Origin: an uncultured Flavobacterium sp.
GTDB lineage: Bacteria > Bacteroidota > Bacteroidia > Flavobacteriales > Flavobacteriaceae
Direction: 5' to 3'
NCBI RefSeq assembly: GCF_946482535.1
Contig: NZ_CAMLRU010000083.1
Span: 1 to 10,996 of the forward strand
Length of the DNA: 10,996 bases
Shown here: one piece after another, positions 1-5,664 of the stretch
How the letters are laid out: every line of letters begins with the position of its first letter
Position numbering within the stretch: the stretch's first letter is position 1
Made by a program: the position numbers and the translations under genes
Notes under the pieces: generated by a model
Told to the model about the DNA's origin: nothing
Database searches by the model: none
What the model saw: only the letters and a program-made list of their open reading frames with translations

Positions 1-597
1 GTTTAAATGACTCACCGATGCACCAAATCCTGCTGAAATCTTTTTTAGAAAACCCAGCATCTTGGCTTTTTCACTTTCCGAGTCGGCGGCTTCAAAAAGT
101 TTGAGGATAGAATCAAGGTTGTTGGCATACGATTTCAAATTATGTGAAACAACATTTGAAAAATTCAATAGTCGTTTGTTCTGCTCCTTTACTATGGTAT
201 TTGAAACGATTAATTCTCTTTCCAATAATTTCAGTGGGGTTACGTCGGCAACATGAACAAAAAAACCCACGACTTCACCATTCACTATGTCCGGGTAATA
301 ATTAGCCAAAGAATGTCGGGTGCCACCGCTGTGCAACGGGATTTCTCTTTCAAAGGTTTGAATTTCTCCTTTCAAAGCCCCTGAAATATACGGAAGATTT
401 TTTTCGTATAATGGACCCAACAATTCTTGAATTGTAATTTTATCCACCATCTCCTCTTTCTTTTTTCCAAACCAGTCAACGTAAGCTGAGTTTGCGAAAC
501 GACACACCATATCTTTGTCCCAATACGCTAACATGGCCGTAATGTGGTCTGTCACCTTTTCTCCTAAAATACTTGTGTCTTTTTTTTCAGTAACCAT
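1..597 (-). CDS. PAS-domain sensor histidine kinase, N-terminal part (runs off left edge)
   Basis: Reading leftwards from the ATG at 597-595 gives 199 codons with no stop up to base 1, so the C-terminal part is outside the window. Residues about 15-120 form a PAS sensor domain; 'MLAYWDKDMVCRFANSAYVDWFG' (22-44) is typical of bacterial PAS folds, and 'GFFVHVADVT' (111-120) is its last strand. A helical linker follows (122-145). Then 'FSNVVSHNLKSYANNL' (146-161) resembles the dimerisation/H-box of two-component kinases, with H152 the predicted phospho-acceptor. The ATP-binding domain should lie further left but is not visible, so kinase activity is inferred. No signal peptide or membrane segment is seen, suggesting a cytosolic sensor. 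The signal sensed is unknown. The reading frame stays open for 12 codons upstream of this ATG (to a TAG), without a better start. Confidence 0.85.
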   Translation of the reverse strand, partial: MVTEKKDTSILGEKVTDHITAMLAYWDKDMVCRFANSAYVDWFGKKKEEMVDKITIQELLGPLYEKNLPYISGALKGEIQTFEREIPLHSGGTRHSLANYYPDIVNGEVVGFFVHVADVTPLKLLERELIVSNTIVKEQNKRLLNFSNVVSHNLKSYANNLDSILKLFEAADSESEKAKMLGFLKKISAGFGASVSHLN

Positions 598-606
598 AGT
601 CTGTTT

Positions 607-640
607 ATAGGCTTGCTCCAACGTTTCACTACCAGCCTAT
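607..640. repeat. 7-bp inverted repeat just upstream of the kinase start
   Basis: ATAGGCT at 607-613 and AGCCTAT at 634-640 are perfect inverse complements around a 20-nt loop. The repeat lies 10 bp upstream of the sensor kinase start codon (597). It has no following T-run, so it does not look like a terminator. It could be an mRNA leader hairpin, an operator, or chance. Confidence 0.35.
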
Positions 641-692
641 TGTAGCGAGTATAGCGAACTGTATACTAACTGCTAATATATAATTTTTTCAT

Positions 693-725
693 GAAAAATA
701 GGGTTGAAGTCAGGAAAAGAGACAA
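693..725 (-). promoter_or_regulatory. Candidate promoter of the PAS sensor kinase
   Basis: On the minus strand, TATTTTTC (700-693) matches 7 of 8 positions of the Bacteroidota -7 box TAnnTTTG. A TTG (725-723) lies 22 nt upstream, within the spacing known for Flavobacterium. This would give a leader of roughly 90 nt carrying the 607-640 hairpin. It rests on motif matching only. Confidence 0.3.
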
Positions 726-759
726 TGGTAAGGAACCGCTGTTAGCAGCAGGCGACCAA

Positions 760-1062
760 TTATCTTAGAATTCGCGCATTATACTTTTTCCAATCAAAAT
801 CGGAATCAACCCTCTTTGCAATTTTTTCTAGAATTTGGTCAAAGTTTGGCTCATATGATTTTACAGTTTCATACCATTGTTTAGAAAAAGTTTTGTACTC
901 GTCGGCGTGTTCTTCGCCATTTTTTCTCATAGTGTCATAGATTTCTGAAATCCAATATTTTTCTTTTTCTTCAGAGCTTTTGACGGGATATATTTCAGAC
1001 CAAAATTGTTTCCGTTCGTCGAGTAATTTCTTTAGTAATTTTAAGGGTTCCGATTCTTCCAT
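760..1062 (-). CDS. Small hypothetical protein, orphan
   Basis: I do not recognise this family. The predicted product is 100 residues, soluble, highly charged and rich in Lys, Glu and aromatic residues (several W/Y), probably mostly helical. There is no signal peptide, membrane segment or Cys. I prefer the ATG at 1062-1060 ('MEESEPLKLLKK'), because it follows an A-rich stretch typical of Bacteroidota starts. A longer form from the ATG at 1113 would add 17 residues ('MVTIGKLAASG...') that look more like translated flanking DNA. An exact TAnnTTTG box at 1159-1152 lies upstream of both starts. The gene has the same strand as the downstream PAS kinase but is separated from it by over 160 bp, so co-transcription is uncertain. 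Confidence 0.6.
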   Translation of the reverse strand: MEESEPLKLLKKLLDERKQFWSEIYPVKSSEEKEKYWISEIYDTMRKNGEEHADEYKTFSKQWYETVKSYEPNFDQILEKIAKRVDSDFDWKKYNARILR

Positions 1063-1151
1063 TTTAGTTGAATGTTTTGTTCCGCTTGCTGCCAACTTAC
1101 CTATAGTCACCATATAATGTGTCGGCGATACGTTATACTTTAGTCTTATCC

Positions 1152-1159
1152 CAAATATA
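1152..1159 (-). promoter_or_regulatory. Candidate -7 box of the orphan gene
   Basis: Minus-strand TATATTTG (1159-1152) matches TAnnTTTG exactly, 39 bp upstream of the ATG at 1113 and 90 bp upstream of the preferred ATG at 1062. No TTTG was found at the ideal -33 spacing; only a T-run lies about 22 nt upstream. It supports the orphan being transcribed. Confidence 0.4.
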
Positions 1160-1202
1160 AATAATTCCTTTCAATTCTTGTAAAAAAATCCACTATTCAA
1201 GG

Positions 1203-1286
1203 GAGTAGGGAGTTATGAGTTATAAGTTAGGAGTTATGAGTTATGAGTTATAAGTTAGAAGTTATGAGTTAGGAGTTGTGAGTTGT
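1203..1286. repeat. Heptamer tandem array A, GAGTTAT type
   Basis: Twelve consecutive 7-bp units with no indels. GAGTTAT is the commonest unit (five copies); variants are GAGTAGG, AAGTTAG, AAGTTAT, GAGTTAG and GAGTTGT. The unit is the inverse complement (rotated) of array F at 2251-2299, on the other side of pyrR. Confidence 0.9.
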
Positions 1287-1353
1287 GTGCTTAGGATTCA
1301 AAACGGGAAAGTAGGCGAATAGGTACTAAGGTTCTGATTCATAAATCAGTATA

Positions 1354-1416
1354 ACTGCCAACTGAACACTGACCACTGCCAACTAATCACTAATTACTAA
1401 TCACTAATTACTAATC
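1354..1416. repeat. Heptamer tandem array B, ACTAATC/ACTAATT type
   Basis: Nine consecutive 7-bp units without indels: ACTGCCA, ACTGAAC, ACTGACC, ACTGCCA, then ACTAATC and ACTAATT alternating. The last five units form a 14-bp higher-order period. All units begin with ACT. Confidence 0.9.
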
Positions 1417-1435
1417 ACGAAAGAAGAGAATAAAC

Positions 1436-1501
1436 CATACTTACTCCATACTTACTCCATACTTACTCCATAGATACTCCATAGATACGTCATGGATAGT
1501 A
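1436..1501. repeat. 11-bp tandem array C, CATACTTACTC type
   Basis: Three identical CATACTTACTC units (1436-1468) are followed by CATAGATACTC, CATAGATACGT and a degenerate CATGGATAGTA. The 11-bp period, close to one DNA helical turn, differs from the 7-bp period of the neighbouring arrays. Confidence 0.9.
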
Positions 1502-1535
1502 TATGAGAAAGCATTTAAAAGCATAGTTAACAGAT

Positions 1536-1598
1536 AACCAACAACCAACAACCGCCAACCAACAACCATCAACCAACAACCACCAACCATCAACCACC
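1536..1598. repeat. Heptamer tandem array D, AACCAnC type
   Basis: Nine consecutive 7-bp units of AACCAAC, AACCATC, AACCACC and one AACCGCC, without indels, followed by a decaying AACTCCA. The array ends 14 bp before the proposed -33 element of pyrR. The coding strand is purine-poor over the whole array. Confidence 0.9.
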
Positions 1599-1611
1599 AA
1601 CTCCAAACTAA

Positions 1612-1643
1612 TTTGCCTCGCTTAAAAAAAAACGTTACTTTTA
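1612..1643 (+). promoter_or_regulatory. Predicted pyrR-pyrB promoter
   Basis: TTTG (1612-1615) and TACTTTTA (1636-1643) are separated by 20 nt. They match the Bacteroidota -33 TTTG and -7 TAnnTTTG (7 of 8) at the preferred spacing. Transcription would begin around 1648-1650, leaving a leader of only about 15 nt before the pyrR ATG. Confidence 0.55.
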
Positions 1644-1662
1644 CCACCCAAACAACACTACC

Positions 1663-2196
1663 ATGAGTCAAAAAGTATTGCTCACTTCCAAAGAAGTCAA
1701 TATCATACTCCATCGTTTGGCTTGTCAGTTAATCGAAAACCACCTCGATTTTTCCAATACCGTTTTAATAGGCATACAACCGCGAGGTACGTATTTGGCC
1801 AACCGCGTCAAGGCTTTGCTTGAAAACGATTACCAAATTAAAGACGTCAAGTTAGGATTCTTAGATATTACTTTTTTCCGCGATGATTTCCGTCGGGGCG
1901 AAAAGCAATTGGAAGCCAACAAAACCCAGATTGATTTTTTGGTAGAAGATAAGAAAGTGGTTTTTATAGACGATGTGCTATTCACCGGAAGAAGTATCAA
2001 CGCCGCGCTAACCGCCGTGCAATCCTTCGGAAGACCGTCTGAAGTAGAATTGTTAGTACTCATCGACCGAAGATTCAGCCGCCATTTACCGATACAACCC
2101 GATTACCGCGGTCGTCAGGTAGATGCCATCAATGATGAAAAAGTAATCGTATCCTGGAAAGAGAAGGATGGGGAAGATGCGGTGTACTTAATTTAA
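1663..2196 (+). CDS. pyrR: PyrR-family pyrimidine regulator / uracil phosphoribosyltransferase
   Basis: A type I phosphoribosyltransferase of 177 residues, the usual PyrR length. 'VVFIDDVLFTGRSI' (99-112) is the PRPP-binding loop, with D103/D104 and T108-G109-R110. 'GIQPRGTYLA' (37-46) and 'DITFFRDDF' (68-76) align with the Bacillus PyrR core. 'GRPSEVELLVLIDR' (123-136) and 'LPIQPDYRGR' (142-151) complete the family pattern. PyrR in Firmicutes binds pyr mRNA when UMP is high and also makes UMP from uracil and PRPP. By eye, two positions linked to RNA binding in Bacillus (T18, H22) align with H17 and C21 here. The short predicted leader has no room for an attenuator, so the regulatory role is uncertain and enzymatic salvage may dominate. 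The gene is followed at 133 bp by pyrB on the same strand. Confidence 0.92.
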   Translation: MSQKVLLTSKEVNIILHRLACQLIENHLDFSNTVLIGIQPRGTYLANRVKALLENDYQIKDVKLGFLDITFFRDDFRRGEKQLEANKTQIDFLVEDKKVVFIDDVLFTGRSINAALTAVQSFGRPSEVELLVLIDRRFSRHLPIQPDYRGRQVDAINDEKVIVSWKEKDGEDAVYLI

Positions 2197-2231
2197 AATT
2201 ATGAATTATGAATTATGAATTAGGAATTACT
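2197..2231. repeat. Heptamer tandem array E, AATTATG type
   Basis: Three AATTATG units, then AATTAGG and a decayed AATTACT. The array begins at the base right after the pyrR stop codon. AATTATG differs from the array A unit at one position (GAATTAT versus GAGTTAT) and runs in the same orientation as array A. Confidence 0.85.
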
Positions 2232-2250
2232 AAATTTAGCAGACACAACA

Positions 2251-2299
2251 ACTCATAACTCATAACTCATAACTCAAAACTCATAACTCATAACTCATA
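2251..2299. repeat. Heptamer tandem array F, ACTCATA type
   Basis: Seven units without indels: six ACTCATA and one ACTCAAA (fourth unit). Further decayed A/C-rich units continue to about 2320, ending 9 bp before the pyrB start. ACTCATA is the inverse complement of the array A unit and is complementary to array E at six of seven positions per unit. Confidence 0.9.
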
Positions 2300-2329
2300 A
2301 CACACAACATACAACAACACATAACCAAA

Positions 2330-3259
2330 ATGTCTGAACTAACCGTCAACCATTTACTAGGGATTAAATACCTGCAAAAGCAAGACATCGACTTGATTTT
2401 TGAGACGGCCGATCATTTCAAAGAAGTGATTAACCGCCCGATTAAGAAAGTGCCTTCGCTGCGCGACATTACCATTGCCAATATCTTTTTTGAAAACAGT
2501 ACGCGTACCAAACTCTCTTTCGAATTGGCGCAAAAAAGACTCTCTGCGGATGTGATTAGTTTCTCGGCAGCGCAATCTTCGGTTAAAAAAGGCGAAACGC
2601 TGATTGACACCGTCAACAATATCTTATCAATGAAAGTGGATATGGTGGTGATGCGTCATGCCAATCCGGGTGCGGCTTATTTTTTATCTCAAAATGTAAA
2701 AGCCAGCATCGTAAATGCCGGTGACGGTGCCCACGAACACCCGACTCAAGGATTGCTCGACAGTTATTCTATTCGAGAAAGACTAGGTGAAGTAGGCGGG
2801 AAGAAGGTAGTCATTGTAGGCGATATTTTGCACTCGAGAGTAGCCTTGTCTAACATCTACGCTTTGCAAATGCAAGGCGCCGAAGTCAAAGTATGCGGCC
2901 CAAAAACCTTAATCCCGAAATACATCGAAAGCTTAGGCGTAACCGTAGAACCTAACTTGCGAAAAGCCTTAGAATGGTGTGATGTAGCCAATATGCTTCG
3001 CGTGCAAAACGAACGCATGGATGTAAACTATTTCCCATCGACCCGAGAATATGCCCAACAATACGGAGTTGACAAAGCCTTACTCGATTCGCTCAACAAA
3101 GAAATCGTCATCATGCACCCCGGACCCATCAACCGAGGTGTAGAAATCACTTCCGATGTAGCCGATTCTCAGCAGTCGGTGATATTAGACCAAGTCGAGA
3201 ACGGAGTAGCGATCAGAATGGCGGTGATTTACCTCTTAGCTTCTAAAATACAACAATAA
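2330..3259 (+). CDS. pyrB: Aspartate carbamoyltransferase catalytic subunit
   Basis: Condenses carbamoyl phosphate and L-aspartate to N-carbamoyl-L-aspartate in the cytosol, the committed step of pyrimidine synthesis. At 309 residues it has the normal catalytic-chain length. The carbamoyl-phosphate motif 'FFENSTRTKLSFELA' (53-67, STRT 57-60) is intact, as are the mobile loop 'SSVKKGET' (83-90), 'HEHPTQGLLD' (135-144), 'GDILHSRVALS' (164-174), R224 and Q226 of 'MLRVQNERM', and 'MHPGPINRGVEI' (262-273). All catalytic landmarks are present. It lies behind pyrR, probably in one transcript; no strong promoter of its own is visible (only a weak TAAATTTA at 2231). No pyrI regulatory-subunit gene follows, because the next gene converges from the other strand. 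So allosteric control by PyrI is not supported locally. Confidence 0.97.
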   Translation: MSELTVNHLLGIKYLQKQDIDLIFETADHFKEVINRPIKKVPSLRDITIANIFFENSTRTKLSFELAQKRLSADVISFSAAQSSVKKGETLIDTVNNILSMKVDMVVMRHANPGAAYFLSQNVKASIVNAGDGAHEHPTQGLLDSYSIRERLGEVGGKKVVIVGDILHSRVALSNIYALQMQGAEVKVCGPKTLIPKYIESLGVTVEPNLRKALEWCDVANMLRVQNERMDVNYFPSTREYAQQYGVDKALLDSLNKEIVIMHPGPINRGVEITSDVADSQQSVILDQVENGVAIRMAVIYLLASKIQQ

Positions 3260-3287
3260 AAAAAGCCTCGATATTCGAGGCTTTTTT
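3259..3287. terminator. Bidirectional rho-independent terminator between pyrB and the DUF349 gene
   Basis: Stem GCCTCGA (3265-3271) pairs with TCGAGGC (3275-3281) around a TAT loop. It is flanked by A6 on the left (3259-3264) and T6 on the right (3282-3287), so it can terminate transcripts from both sides. The two converging stop codons are only 29 bp apart and the hairpin fills the gap. Confidence 0.92.
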
Positions 3288-3288
3288 G

Positions 3289-5502
3289 TTATTCTGATTT
3301 CAAACTTCTGAGTTGTTTCAGCTTTTCTTTCAGCGTGGCCAGCTCTTCTTTTTTGAAGTCGATGTTTTTCTTTACTTCTTTGACCATCGGGTTATCCGCT
3401 TTGGCATTGGCAAAGAACTGGATGTTGTTTTCCAATTGGAAAATTTCGCCTTGTACTTCGTCAATCTTGCGCATCAAGAATACTTTTTCGTTGTCCAATT
3501 TGCGGGTATCGTTGCTCGCTAAATTGTCTAAACGATTCGCATAACGCGTCATTTCGTTTTCTTTTTTACTTGCGCTTAGTTTTTCAAACAAGGCATCCAA
3601 TATCTTATTGAATTTCCCTTCAATATGACGACGGGCAAATGGCACTTTACCAAAGCTTTTCCAAGTTTCGATGTGGGCTTTGATGGCATCTAAATCGGTT
3701 TTGTGATCACCAACCATTTCAAAAGCTCTCAAGGTTTCTAAGTAGGCTTTCTTGTTTTCAAAAGCGGCTACTTCTTCTTCATTCACTTCTGATTTTTGCT
3801 CTTTCAATTTCTCGAAATACTCGTTACAAGCCGCTCTGAATTCGGCCCAAAGTTTATCGGAGAATTTTCTCGGTACATGACCGATGGTTTTCCACTCTTC
3901 CTGAATTTGTTTCATTAAAGGCGTAGTGGCGGCAAAATCGGTGCTGTCTTTTAACTCCACCGCTTTAGCAACCAAGGCTTGTTTCTTAGACAAGTTATCG
4001 TTTTGGTCTTTTTTGATGTCTTTGTAGAAAGCGTTTTTCAACACATTGAAACTTCTCACGGCATTTTTAAAGGCTGTCCAAGTATCTTCATTCACTTCAG
4101 CAGGCACTTTTCCGGCCGCGAAGAATTGATTTCTCAAGGCTTCTACTTTTTCAATTTGGCCCAACCAAGCAGCGTGTGAGTTTACTTTTTCTTGCGCCAA
4201 GACTTCAATCTGAGCGATGATTTCTTTTTTCTTCTCTAAATTGGCCGTTTCCACTTCGCGCAATTGTTCGTATAAACTTTCGCGTTTGTCGTGCATTTGT
4301 TTGGTCAATTCGCTGAAACGGTTCCAAATTTCCTCGCGTTGGTCACGAGAAACAGGTCCGATATCTTCTTTCCATATGCGGTGTAAATCTTGTAACTCAC
4401 GGAAAGCTTTGTTGATGTCTTCCACGTGGATCAATTCTTCTACACGGGCTATGATTTTTTGTTTTTGTTCTAAGTTGTGTTTGAAATCCAAGTCACGCGC
4501 CTCACGGTCTAAATGAAGAATATCATAGAAATTCTCTAAGTGGAAGTGGTAATTGTTCCAAACGTGGTTGTATTTGTCTTTGGGGATAGGACCGGCCACT
4601 TTCCAACGGTCGCGGATGTCATTGAATTTCTTCAACGTTACCGGAATGCTCTCTTGGCTGTGGATTAAATTTTTAAGCTCTTCTACTATGGCCAAACGGT
4701 TGTCTAGGTTGGCTTGCAAGTTGTTTTGCAAACTTTTGAAATGAGCATTTTTCTTATCTCGGTATTGTGAGTATAATTGGTCGAATTTTATCTTTAAAGG
4801 AAAGTGATAATGGAAATCTTCGGTAGTATCCGGATTTTCGGCGTGGAATTCGTCTTTCTTCTCATCGATAAAATGATGGTATTTAGACAAGAAAGCTTTT
4901 TTCAATTCTTCCACATGGTCTTTCACCGACATCACTTTTTCTACCACGACTAAATCTCCTAACTCGTCCACTAGCTGTTCCATAGAAAGCGTGTCGTAAT
5001 CCAACATTGGAATATCGTGACGTTCTTTTAGCGATTCGTCTTCTCCTTCTTCGGCATTTACTTCCTGAATGGCGTCTATCACTGAATCACCGGTTGCTTC
5101 AACCACAGGCGTGTCATCGGCTACTGCTTCAGCAGTTAATTCTACTACAGTTTCTTCCGCCGGTTCACTATCGTTTGATTTAGCAGCTTCTTTCACGGCT
5201 TCTTTTACAAAAGCTTCTCTTTCGGCGGCCAATTCAATTTCGTCCTCGGTTAGTGCTTCGGTTAACTCGGCTACTTCAACTTTTGGTTCTTCAGAGGCCG
5301 CTTCAGGTTCTGAAACAACTGTTTCAGTCTCTTCAACAACAATAGTTTCATCAGCTTCAACCACTTCTGCCGTTGGAGCAACTTCTTCCGCTTGGACTTC
5401 TTCGATTACAGATTCCTGATTTTCAGTAGCGGTCGTTTCTAAAGACTCGTTTACTACGTTTCCATCTGCATCTTGCAGGTTATCATTCTTTTCTTCTAAC
5501 AT
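3289..5502 (-). CDS. DUF349 repeat protein with acidic N-terminal region
   Basis: The product is 737 residues. Residues 1-155 are a low-complexity region rich in Glu, Val, Ala and Thr, strongly acidic and probably disordered. Residues about 160-260 are helical. Five DUF349 helical repeats follow, each with the 'W...G.(I/V)P...(W)..F' pattern: 'RWKVAGPIP' (299-307), 'IWKEDIGPVS' (376-385), 'FFAAGKVP' (460-467), 'EWKTIGHVP' (536-544) and 'TWKSFGKVP' (613-621). The end (about 665-735) is a predicted coiled coil with many Lys and Glu. There is no signal peptide, so it is cytosolic. The biochemical role of DUF349 is not well established, and nothing here fixes it. The gene is monocistronic: it has its own promoter (5539-5570), and the downstream terminator is shared with pyrB. 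Confidence 0.9.
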   Translation of the reverse strand: MLEEKNDNLQDADGNVVNESLETTATENQESVIEEVQAEEVAPTAEVVEADETIVVEETETVVSEPEAASEEPKVEVAELTEALTEDEIELAAEREAFVKEAVKEAAKSNDSEPAEETVVELTAEAVADDTPVVEATGDSVIDAIQEVNAEEGEDESLKERHDIPMLDYDTLSMEQLVDELGDLVVVEKVMSVKDHVEELKKAFLSKYHHFIDEKKDEFHAENPDTTEDFHYHFPLKIKFDQLYSQYRDKKNAHFKSLQNNLQANLDNRLAIVEELKNLIHSQESIPVTLKKFNDIRDRWKVAGPIPKDKYNHVWNNYHFHLENFYDILHLDREARDLDFKHNLEQKQKIIARVEELIHVEDINKAFRELQDLHRIWKEDIGPVSRDQREEIWNRFSELTKQMHDKRESLYEQLREVETANLEKKKEIIAQIEVLAQEKVNSHAAWLGQIEKVEALRNQFFAAGKVPAEVNEDTWTAFKNAVRSFNVLKNAFYKDIKKDQNDNLSKKQALVAKAVELKDSTDFAATTPLMKQIQEEWKTIGHVPRKFSDKLWAEFRAACNEYFEKLKEQKSEVNEEEVAAFENKKAYLETLRAFEMVGDHKTDLDAIKAHIETWKSFGKVPFARRHIEGKFNKILDALFEKLSASKKENEMTRYANRLDNLASNDTRKLDNEKVFLMRKIDEVQGEIFQLENNIQFFANAKADNPMVKEVKKNIDFKKEELATLKEKLKQLRSLKSE

Positions 5503-5538
5503 TTGTATAAATGTTTAAGGGTTACACAATTTGAGGGC

Positions 5539-5570
5539 GAAAGATAGTAAAAGAAGCGCTAAACATCAAA
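5539..5570 (-). promoter_or_regulatory. Predicted promoter of the DUF349 gene
   Basis: On the minus strand, TTTG (5570-5567) and TATCTTTC (5546-5539) are separated by exactly 20 nt, the same spacing as at pyrR. The -7 box matches 7 of 8 positions of TAnnTTTG. The predicted leader is about 30 nt to the ATG at 5502. Confidence 0.55.
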
Positions 5571-5610
5571 GGAAATCCATGTTTTCTGTGCTTTAATACG
5601 GCAAAATACA

Positions 5611-5642
5611 AAAAAACGCTGTTGAATTTCAACAGCGTTTTT
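5611..5642 (-). terminator. Rho-independent terminator of the endonuclease I gene
   Basis: CGCTGTTG (5617-5624) pairs with CAACAGCG (5630-5637) around a 5-nt loop. On the minus strand it is followed by seven T residues (5616-5610). It begins about 22 bp after the endonuclease stop codon. The T-run on the plus strand (5638-5642) could make it weakly bidirectional. Confidence 0.88.
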
Positions 5643-5664
5643 CTTAATCTATGTTTATAAGAAC

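Larger units (their letters stand above)
1114..1662. other. Repeat-rich intergenic region upstream of pyrR
   Basis: I see no credible gene here. From left to right it holds: a -7 box for the orphan gene (1152-1159); an 84-bp heptamer array (1203-1286); unique sequence with a small hairpin CTGATT-CATA-AATCAG (1334-1349); a 63-bp heptamer array (1354-1416); an 11-bp-period array (1436-1501); a third heptamer array (1536-1598); and the pyrR promoter (1612-1643). Open frames across it on the minus strand consist only of translated repeats. Confidence 0.85.

Noticed and set aside
62..256. 64-codon plus-strand frame at the left edge
   Set aside because: It is antisense to the PAS/histidine kinase frame, which has clear PAS and H-box motifs.
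666..692. 8-codon leader peptide (MKKLYISS) before the sensor kinase
   Set aside because: It is very short, has no codon run typical of attenuation and no adjacent terminator/antiterminator pair; most likely chance.
1203..1598. Possible CRISPR array
   Set aside because: The units are 7 or 11 bp with no unique spacers, and there are no cas genes nearby. They are simple tandem repeats.
1441..1713. 90-codon open frame on the minus strand upstream of and into pyrR
   Set aside because: Its product is a translation of the tandem arrays (repeated 'VVG/LMVGG' and 'MEYLWSKYGVSME') and its start lies inside the pyrR coding region. There is no sign of a real protein.
2231..2238. Separate pyrB promoter at TAAATTTA
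   Set aside because: It matches 7 of 8 positions of the -7 box, but there is no TTG or TTTG at suitable spacing upstream and the area is repeat-derived AT-rich sequence. Transcription from the pyrR promoter is the simpler reading.
5069..5419. 116-codon Ser/Thr/Ala-rich frame on the plus strand
   Set aside because: It is the antisense shadow of the Glu/Val/Ala-rich region of the DUF349 gene; low-complexity acidic codons read backwards give Ser/Thr.
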